In this document: positions 31,019-36,485 of the stretch, piece by piece
How the letters are laid out: each line of letters opens with the position of its first letter
How positions within the stretch are numbered: position 1 is the first letter of the stretch
NCBI GenBank assembly: GCA_017480265.1
Contig: JAFVAZ010000078.1
Location: 1 to 36,485 of the forward strand
Origin: Clostridia bacterium
GTDB taxonomy: Bacteria; Bacillota; Clostridia; Oscillospirales; Acutalibacteraceae
Direction of reading: 5' to 3'
Length of the DNA: 36,485 bases
Position numbers and translations under genes: made by a program
Notes under the pieces: generated by a model
The model's input: the letters and a program-made list of their open reading frames with translations, nothing else
Database searches by the model: none
What the model was told of the DNA's origin: nothing

Positions 31019-33187
31019 ATGAGTAATAAGGTTAAGAAAGTGCCGATAATTCTACAGATGGAAGCCTTAGAATGTGGGGCCGCTTCGTTAGCTATGATAT
31101 TTGCATTCTATAAAAAATATATCCCGCTGGAAAAGCTACGTGTAGAGTGTAGTGTATCGCGAGATGGATGTAATGCGAAGAATATGCTGATTGCGGCTAG
31201 GCACAACGGGATGGTGGCTAAAGGATATTCATATAATAGCGTAGAAAAGCTACAAGAGAGTGTAACATACCCGGCGATCATCCATTGGAATTTTAATCAT
31301 TTCGTGGTATTGTGCGGTTTTAAAGGTGATAAGGCGATTATCGCGGATCCGGCGTCTGGCATGACTAAGGTGCCGATGGATGAATTTGAGAAATCGTTTA
31401 CCGGTATCGCCATGACGTTTGAGCCGGGGGAGGAATTTGTAGCAGATGGTGAAAAAGAAAGCGTAATGAAGTTCCTCTTAAAAAGGTTGGATGGTGCGGT
31501 ATTGCCACTATGTTTCATATTACTGGCGGGCCTGTTGCTATCTATTACAGGATCGATCCAATCAGTTTTCTCAAAGGTCTTCTCAGATAAAATCCTTTAT
31601 GGTACAGACACAGGTATTATGATGCCGCTTTTGATGGCTATGGGGATTACTTTGGTAGTGACGTTTATCTTAATGAGCTTGAGGTCAATTTATTTAATGA
31701 AAATACAAGGTAAGATGAGCGTTAACTCTGGGATGCTTTTCATGTGGCATGTTTTGAGGATGCCGGTGGAGTTTTTCTCCCAAAGGTACGCCGGAGACAT
31801 CAGCTCAAGGCAAGATAGTAACGATACCGTAGCTAGGACTATCTGCCAGAAGGTCGCTCCGATAGTACTCAATTTAATCATGATTGGTGTATACTTTTGT
31901 GTTCTCATTTATTACGATTGGAAAATGTCCTTGATTGGATTGGCAGCGGCTTTGATTAATATCTTGATAATCAAGGTTGTTTCTAAGCAAAACGAAAACG
32001 ACAATAAGGCTTTATCTAGGGACGGCGGTATGCTGCAAGGTTGTACCGTTGCCGGGATCAGCATGATAGAAACGATCAAATCAAGTGGCTGTGAATCAGG
32101 ATTTTTCCAGAAGTGGATTGGATATCAGACAAAGTACTCTAACGGAATACAAAAAATACGAGAAAGAAACAGTTATGTTTCGATTTTACCTGCGATGGTC
32201 AAGGGTTTTTCAGATATTTTGATATTACTACTCGGTGTTTACAATATATTGATGGGAAGGTTTACGGCTGGTACACTTTTGGCGTTCCAGAGCTTTCTGA
32301 GCCAGTTCCTGTCGCCGGTATCAGAGTTAGTGGGGATCGGACAAGATATCCAGGCTTTGAGCGGCGATACAGCGAAGATAGAAGATGTCCTAAGATATGA
32401 ACCGGACGTAAATATCGACCTAAATGAGACCAATGACCCGGCTTTCAATAAAGCAAAGTTTGAGAAATTAAACGGAGACGTAGAATTAAAAGATGTAACG
32501 TTTTCGTATAGCCCATTGTCAGAACCTGTATTGAAAAATCTGAACATCAAAGCAGAAAAAGGCAAGATGGTTGCGCTAGTAGGCGGTAGCGGTAGTGGTA
32601 AGTCTACTATAGCAAAGTTGATATCCGGACTTTATCCTGTAAAAACGGGAGAGATCTTATTTGATGGTAAGAAGATCCCGGAAATTGATAGGTTGGTCTA
32701 CAGGGGCTCGCTTTCTATGGTTGACCAAGAGGTGACGCTATTCCAGGATACCATAAGGAATAATATCACTATGTGGGATGATTCCATAAGCGATGAAACT
32801 TTGATCCAAGCCTGTAAAGATGCATGCATTCACTCAGATATATTACAAAGAGAAAATGGCTACAACCATACATTGGTAGAGAACGGTAGAGATTTCTCTG
32901 GCGGACAGAGACAGAGGTTCGAGATTGCAAGAGCTTTCGTAGCTAACCCAAGCATAATGATCTTGGACGAAGCGACTTCCGCACTAGACCCTACAACGGA
33001 AAAAGCGGTTATGGATGCTGTGCGGCGCAGGGGGATAACATGCTTTGTTGTTGCGCATAGATTATCTACTATCCGGGATGCAGACGAGATCGTAATGCTA
33101 GAATATGGCGAGATAGTAGAAAGAGGAACACACGCAGAATTAATTGAGCTGGATGGTAAGTATGCTCAATTGGTGAAGAGTGAATAG
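31019..33187 (+). CDS. Peptidase C39/permease/ATP-binding exporter (NHLM type)
   Basis: The 722-residue protein combines three parts. The N-terminal C39 protease (residues 1-140) has Gln13 and Cys19 in QMEALECGAASLAMI, His94 in NFNHFVVLCG and Asp110 in IADPASG. A six-helix permease follows (about 150-440). The ATPase has the P-loop GGSGSGKST near 521, FSGGQRQR near 626, ILDEATSALD and the switch histidine in VAHRLS. It should cleave leader peptides after Gly-Gly and export the core. All catalytic residues are present. ATG 31019 has SD AAAGGA; the ATG nine bases earlier lies in the SD. The Nif11-like precursors downstream are its expected substrates. Confidence 0.93.
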   Translation: MSNKVKKVPIILQMEALECGAASLAMIFAFYKKYIPLEKLRVECSVSRDGCNAKNMLIAARHNGMVAKGYSYNSVEKLQESVTYPAIIHWNFNHFVVLCGFKGDKAIIADPASGMTKVPMDEFEKSFTGIAMTFEPGEEFVADGEKESVMKFLLKRLDGAVLPLCFILLAGLLLSITGSIQSVFSKVFSDKILYGTDTGIMMPLLMAMGITLVVTFILMSLRSIYLMKIQGKMSVNSGMLFMWHVLRMPVEFFSQRYAGDISSRQDSNDTVARTICQKVAPIVLNLIMIGVYFCVLIYYDWKMSLIGLAAALINILIIKVVSKQNENDNKALSRDGGMLQGCTVAGISMIETIKSSGCESGFFQKWIGYQTKYSNGIQKIRERNSYVSILPAMVKGFSDILILLLGVYNILMGRFTAGTLLAFQSFLSQFLSPVSELVGIGQDIQALSGDTAKIEDVLRYEPDVNIDLNETNDPAFNKAKFEKLNGDVELKDVTFSYSPLSEPVLKNLNIKAEKGKMVALVGGSGSGKSTIAKLISGLYPVKTGEILFDGKKIPEIDRLVYRGSLSMVDQEVTLFQDTIRNNITMWDDSISDETLIQACKDACIHSDILQRENGYNHTLVENGRDFSGGQRQRFEIARAFVANPSIMILDEATSALDPTTEKAVMDAVRRRGITCFVVAHRLSTIRDADEIVMLEYGEIVERGTHAELIELDGKYAQLVKSE

Positions 33188-33204
33188 AAAGGAGGTAGCA
33201 GATT

Positions 33205-35394
33205 ATGGATTTTTCAGAAAAAGTCAAAAGCAAAAAATTGCTAGAAAAAGAAATGTTTAGCGAGGCATGTAGAGAGGTCACGAAAGCTGCGGTTGGAGGG
33301 AATTTAGGCAGAGATTTCAAAAAAGAAGTTGCTGAAAATAAATATAATCAGTTAGCTAAAGCTATAGATAGAGTGACGGATTACTATAAAATGGATCGGA
33401 TCGTTTTAAGCAAATACGATATGGAAAATGATGCGAACCTAGATACCGCACTTGGGATTACAGGCCTCACAAGGCGTGAAGTCGCATTAAAGCGCAAGTG
33501 GTGGACTCACGGAGATGGTCCTATAGTAGCAGAGACTGCAGATGGCGAGATAGTAACTCTGATACCAAAAAAGTTCGGTGGATACAGCTATGTTGACCCA
33601 AAAACGGATAGAGTGGTGGCTATCAATAAAGAAACAGCTAAGATGATCTCACCAACGGGCAAATGCTTCTATAAGCCCTTCCCAAATGATAGATCAATGT
33701 CGGTTAAGGATCTGATAATTTACGTTTTGAAGTCATTTTCAACATTTGATATAGCGTTCTTAGCAGGTATTGCTATTATAGTAAGCCTTATGGGTCTCAT
33801 CACACCTAAGATTACCCAGATTATTTACAATCAGATCATTCCTTCCGGTACGATAAAGGATATCTTCCCTATGGGAGCGCTCCTGGTGGGTGTCACGGTT
33901 GGTTCAACGGCTTTTAGTTTGTTCCAATCTTTATGGATCGCCAGGATCGGAGATAAGATACAGTTTACCACGCAAGGAGCTTTGTGGATCCGGCTTTTAA
34001 ATTTACCGATTGGATTTTTTAAAAATTACGGATCTGGAGATTTAGCGGTCAGGACATTTAGGTTAAACCAAGTTTGTAGCGCCATTAGTAGTGATCTACT
34101 GCCTACGATGTTAGCTGTGATATTCTCATTTGTTTACTTGTGGCAGATCACCAGCTTATCTTCTAGTTTATTGCTTCCTACGGTGCTGATTATACTCTGT
34201 ATGTTGGGCAGCAACCTGCTGAATGGATATTTCTCCACTCAATTAAATAAAAAAGGAAGCAAGGTGGCACCGTTACTTTCAAGTACAGTATACCAATTAT
34301 TTAGTGGTATATCAAAGATCAAAGTAGCGGGTGCAGAGGTCAGGGCATTTTCTATATGGTCAAAGTTATATTCAAAATTAGCTAAGATTCAATTTTCACC
34401 TAATTTATTTATAAAGATTTCAGGAGCTATCAATAGTGCGATCAGCCTTGGCGGAACGATGTTGATTTACTGGATAGTTTATGCAAATAAGTTAGCACCG
34501 GCAGACTATATGGCATTTAATGCAGCATTCGGAGCATTTTCAGCGGCGATTTTGAAGATAGCTGGGATAGTAACCGAAATAGCTTATTTAAAGCCGACTA
34601 TAGAACTTTTGGAACCAATTCTGAAAGAGGTGCCGGAGTCAAATAAAAACAGAGTAAAAGTTGACTCAATTTCCGGTAAGATAGACATTAACCACGTAAA
34701 GTTTAGATACGATAAAGATAGCCCGTTGATTATAGATGACCTGAATTTATCTATAAAGAAAGGTGAATACTTAGGTATAGTTGGTTCTACAGGTTGTGGT
34801 AAATCTACGCTGTTTAGGTTGTTGTTAGGTTTTGAAACCCCAAACAGCGGTGGAATATACTTTGATAACCAAAATTTAAATAAATTGGATTTACACAGTG
34901 TAAGAAGGAAGATAGGTATCGTACTGCAGAACGGAAAACTTTTTGGCGATAGTATATTCTCCAATATAACAATAACAAACCCAACAGCGACTATGGATGA
35001 CGCTTGGTTGGCGGCAGAAAAGGCAGGTTGTGCTGAAGATATCAAAAAAATGCCTATGGGTATGCATACCATGGTATCAGAAGATGGGGGAGGCATCTCC
35101 GGTGGGCAGAAGCAAAGACTCATGATAGCACGTGCCTTGATATCAAACCCGGAATTGTTGATGTTTGACGAAGCAACGTCAGCACTTGACAATATAACAC
35201 AATCTATAGTGGTGAAAACCCTAGAGAAAATGGATATAACCAGGATAGTCATAGCTCATAGATTATCTACTATCAAAGATTGCGATAGGATTGTTTATCT
35301 GCATAAAGGCAAAATAGTAGAAGAAGGTACCTACGATGAGCTAATGGCTAAGGATGGATATTTTGCTGAGATGGCTAAACGCCAGTTAGTGTAG
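33205..35394 (+). CDS. Second permease/ATP-binding exporter subunit (NHLM type, no protease)
   Basis: The 729-residue protein has no C39 cysteine. Instead its N-terminal 170 residues form the family-specific domain with RREVALKRKWWTHGDGPIVAE, GGYSYVDPKTDRVV and FYKPFP. A six-helix permease (about 180-470) and an ATPase follow, with STGCGKST near 526, ISGGQKQR near 631, LMFDEATSALD and IAHRLS. This matches the second NHLM transporter that usually accompanies the peptidase-ABC partner. The two probably form a heterodimer, which is inference. SD AAAGGAGG precedes the ATG, 17 bases after the partner gene. Confidence 0.92.
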   Translation: MDFSEKVKSKKLLEKEMFSEACREVTKAAVGGNLGRDFKKEVAENKYNQLAKAIDRVTDYYKMDRIVLSKYDMENDANLDTALGITGLTRREVALKRKWWTHGDGPIVAETADGEIVTLIPKKFGGYSYVDPKTDRVVAINKETAKMISPTGKCFYKPFPNDRSMSVKDLIIYVLKSFSTFDIAFLAGIAIIVSLMGLITPKITQIIYNQIIPSGTIKDIFPMGALLVGVTVGSTAFSLFQSLWIARIGDKIQFTTQGALWIRLLNLPIGFFKNYGSGDLAVRTFRLNQVCSAISSDLLPTMLAVIFSFVYLWQITSLSSSLLLPTVLIILCMLGSNLLNGYFSTQLNKKGSKVAPLLSSTVYQLFSGISKIKVAGAEVRAFSIWSKLYSKLAKIQFSPNLFIKISGAINSAISLGGTMLIYWIVYANKLAPADYMAFNAAFGAFSAAILKIAGIVTEIAYLKPTIELLEPILKEVPESNKNRVKVDSISGKIDINHVKFRYDKDSPLIIDDLNLSIKKGEYLGIVGSTGCGKSTLFRLLLGFETPNSGGIYFDNQNLNKLDLHSVRRKIGIVLQNGKLFGDSIFSNITITNPTATMDDAWLAAEKAGCAEDIKKMPMGMHTMVSEDGGGISGGQKQRLMIARALISNPELLMFDEATSALDNITQSIVVKTLEKMDITRIVIAHRLSTIKDCDRIVYLHKGKIVEEGTYDELMAKDGYFAEMAKRQLV

Positions 35395-35413
35395 AATGGA
35401 GGTGAGATTTTGT

Positions 35414-35698
35414 ATGAGAAAAGAATTAAAATGTTTTTTTGAGAAGTTATTTACTGAGCCAGAATTTCGTCAGCTTTTTTTGCAAACAAATTCAGCGCAA
35501 GAAGGTTACGAATTAGCTAAGCCATACTTGGGCGGAGTGTCGTTCAAAGAATTCAAAGATGGCGTAGCGTATGTACACAAAAAACTATACGATAAGCATT
35601 ATAAAGAGATTTCACCTTCTGATTTGAAGCATATATCAGGTGGAAGAAATGAAGATAAGATGAAAGAAATAATAAATATATTAAATTACTGGATATAA
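35414..35698 (+). CDS. Nif11-like leader precursor peptide 1
   Basis: The 94-residue precursor has a helical Nif11-like leader (FFEKLFTEPEFRQLF, then AKPYLGGVSFKEF) ending in SDLKHISGG at residues 69-77. The predicted core is RNEDKMKEIINILNYWI: 17 residues, neutral, with a hydrophobic end and no Cys, Ser or Thr. It should be cut by the C39 domain encoded upstream. SD GGAGGTG is nine bases before ATG 35414; an ATG at 35396 overlaps the SD region. It is tightly coupled to the transporter gene (19 bases after its stop). Confidence 0.85.
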   Translation: MRKELKCFFEKLFTEPEFRQLFLQTNSAQEGYELAKPYLGGVSFKEFKDGVAYVHKKLYDKHYKEISPSDLKHISGGRNEDKMKEIINILNYWI

Positions 35699-35732
35699 GT
35701 AAAGAGTGTAAAAATTCAAATAGGAGGAGAAT

Positions 35733-36023
35733 ATGGAACGGTTTCTAGACCTTTTAACTATGGATGAGGATTTGAGAGCTATCTTTTTAGCGCAGAATTC
35801 TATTGATGGAGCTTATAAGGTGGCTGAGCCATACCTAGATGGAATGACTAAAGAAGAATTTGCAGAAGAGATGACTGGCCTTGCTAGAAACATACTGGAT
35901 AGCGGGGAAGTAACGGAGGAACAGCTTGAGACTGTCTCTGGAGGCGTAGTTGCAGAGAGAAAAGAAGTGCCTTCTTGGGTGGTATTAGGTATGTTCGCTC
36001 AGAAGAACGATAGAATGCGTTAA
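35733..36023 (+). CDS. Nif11-like leader precursor peptide 2
   Basis: The 96-residue precursor has a leader related to that of peptide 1 (FLDLLTMDEDLRAIFL, AEPYLDGMTKEEF) and ends LETVSGG at residues 65-71. The 25-residue core starts VVAERKEVPSW and ends QKNDRMR; it has net positive charge, a hydrophobic middle (VVLGMF), one Pro and no Cys. SD AGGAGGAG precedes the ATG. It lies 34 bases after peptide 1 with no terminator between, so both are on the operon transcript. Confidence 0.87.
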   Translation: MERFLDLLTMDEDLRAIFLAQNSIDGAYKVAEPYLDGMTKEEFAEEMTGLARNILDSGEVTEEQLETVSGGVVAERKEVPSWVVLGMFAQKNDRMR

Positions 36024-36130
36024 AAACGCATGGTGGTGTGCTTACTGTACCGCACCATGAAAGGGGGTGATGGTTTAGAGCGTGAAATATTTTCTGATGG
36101 GAAAAATTATAGTGAAAGGAGGTGAGTAAA
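36024..36130 (+). other. Gap between precursors 2 and 3
   Basis: The gap contains a hairpin with arms CATGGTG and CACCATG (36029-36059) but no following T-run, and a second purine-rich SD-like AAAGGGGGTG that precedes only an M-V-stop frame. I see no gene; it may be the remnant of an earlier precursor. Confidence 0.45.
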
Positions 36131-36361
36131 ATGAAAGGTTTAAAAGAATTTTTAGAGTTATTAAAGAGTGAAAAAGGTATATTGGCAGAGGTAGAGAAGG
36201 TGCAGGATGATGCATCTAAAGTAGTAGCAATAGCGAAAAAGCATGGGTACACATTCACGGAAGATGATTATACTGATTTAAGGATGGAAGCTGTTTCCGG
36301 CGGAGTAGTAGGGCAGGAATTAAAAAAAGGTTGGAAAAAGTTTAAAGATTTTTGGAAGTAA
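36131..36361 (+). CDS. Nif11-like leader precursor peptide 3, cationic core
   Basis: The 76-residue precursor has a classic Nif11 leader (FLELLKSEKG, VVAIAKKHGYTFTEDDY) ending EAVSGG at residues 53-58. The 18-residue core VVGQELKKGWKKFKDFWK has six lysines against two acids, two tryptophans and two phenylalanines, and can form a cationic amphipathic helix. It has no Cys, Ser or Thr, so lanthionine or azole modification is impossible. SD AAAGGAGGTG is spaced for ATG 36131; the GTG at 36122 lies in the SD. It is near identical in its leader to peptide 4. Confidence 0.9.
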   Translation: MKGLKEFLELLKSEKGILAEVEKVQDDASKVVAIAKKHGYTFTEDDYTDLRMEAVSGGVVGQELKKGWKKFKDFWK

Positions 36362-36381
36362 AATGATAGGAGGAAAATAAA

Positions 36382-36485
36382 ATGAAAGGTATAAAAGAGT
36401 TTTTAGAGTTATTAAAGAATGACAAAGGTATATTGGCAGAGGTCGAAAAGGTGCAGGATGATGCATCTAAAGTAGTAGCAATAGC
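36382..36485 (+). CDS. Nif11-like leader precursor peptide 4 (cut by window end)
   Basis: The first 34 codons are present after SD AGGAGG. They differ from peptide 3 at only a handful of bases over 104 (for example LLKSEKG is LLKNDKG). The duplication is recent, and the core lies beyond the window. The operon therefore continues past the window end. Confidence 0.9.
   Translation, partial: MKGIKEFLELLKNDKGILAEVEKVQDDASKVVAI

Noticed and set aside
36076..36130. A 15-codon GTG frame between precursors 2 and 3
   Set aside because: It has no properly spaced ribosome site, ends in the SD of precursor 3, and shows no leader or Gly-Gly core layout.
1..36485. tRNA or rRNA genes
   Set aside because: The gaps were read for cloverleaf landmarks (GGTTCRA-type T-arm, CCA end) and none was seen.

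Overview
The window reads as chromosome of a low-GC, Gram-positive, spore-forming Clostridia-type bacterium, and the gene order looks most like the Oscillospirales/Ruminococcaceae side. The evidence is gene content and order: scpA-scpB-ytfI-ytfJ, divIC-yabR, rbgA-rnhB-yraN, infC-rpmI-rplT behind an attenuator leader, and a compact division and cell-wall (dcw) cluster with a SpoVD-type PASTA transpeptidase. Promoters are classical sigma-A type, Shine-Dalgarno (SD) sites are strong, and many starts are TTG. The taxonomic placement is inference; no rRNA is present.

Left part (1-14540, almost all minus strand). glmU-prs-pth form one unit, with pth cut by the window edge. infC-rpmI-rplT follow, with an AUU start codon for IF3 and a terminator in the leader. 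The next operon is site-2 protease-scpA-scpB-DUF2953-ytfJ-pduL, transcribed from a good promoter near 7570. Upstream lies a row of metallophosphoesterase, dipeptidase, yraN, rnhB, rbgA and an amidohydrolase. yabR and divIC come next, then a small 50-residue membrane protein with its own promoter and terminator, and a TtcA-like PP-loop protein. GlmU is unusually short and lacks the acetyltransferase half.

Middle (14541-26508, plus strand). This is the dcw cluster: mraZ, rsmH, ftsL, spoVD/pbpB, mraY, ftsW/spoVE, murG, murA, divIB, ftsZ. The mraZ promoter is followed by four MraZ-type boxes at exactly 10-bp steps. murC, murD, murE and murF are absent from the cluster. divIB is split by a T9 tract directly after its membrane segment. 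Several gaps hold strong RNA hairpins: before spoVD, mraY and murA, and after murG and ftsZ.

Right part (26509-36485). After a convergent terminator region there is a lone OppA-like lipoprotein gene on the minus strand. A plus-strand accessory operon then runs off the window end. Its upstream region is a tandem duplication of about 237 bp (offset 268 bp) in which each copy carries a near-perfect promoter. The second copy leads into a candidate H-type pseudoknot just before the first gene. The operon encodes a Leu/Ile/Val-type binding lipoprotein, an HlyD-like membrane-fusion protein, a C39 peptidase/permease/ATPase, a second permease/ATPase of the NHLM (nitrile hydratase leader microcin) type, and at least four Nif11-like leader peptides ending in a double glycine. 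The peptidase-ABC protein should cut after Gly-Gly and export the short C-terminal cores. The cores lack cysteine, no maturation enzyme is visible, and one core is a cationic, tryptophan-rich helix-like peptide. This peptide export system, with its duplicated promoter and attached binding lipoprotein, is the most novel part of the window.
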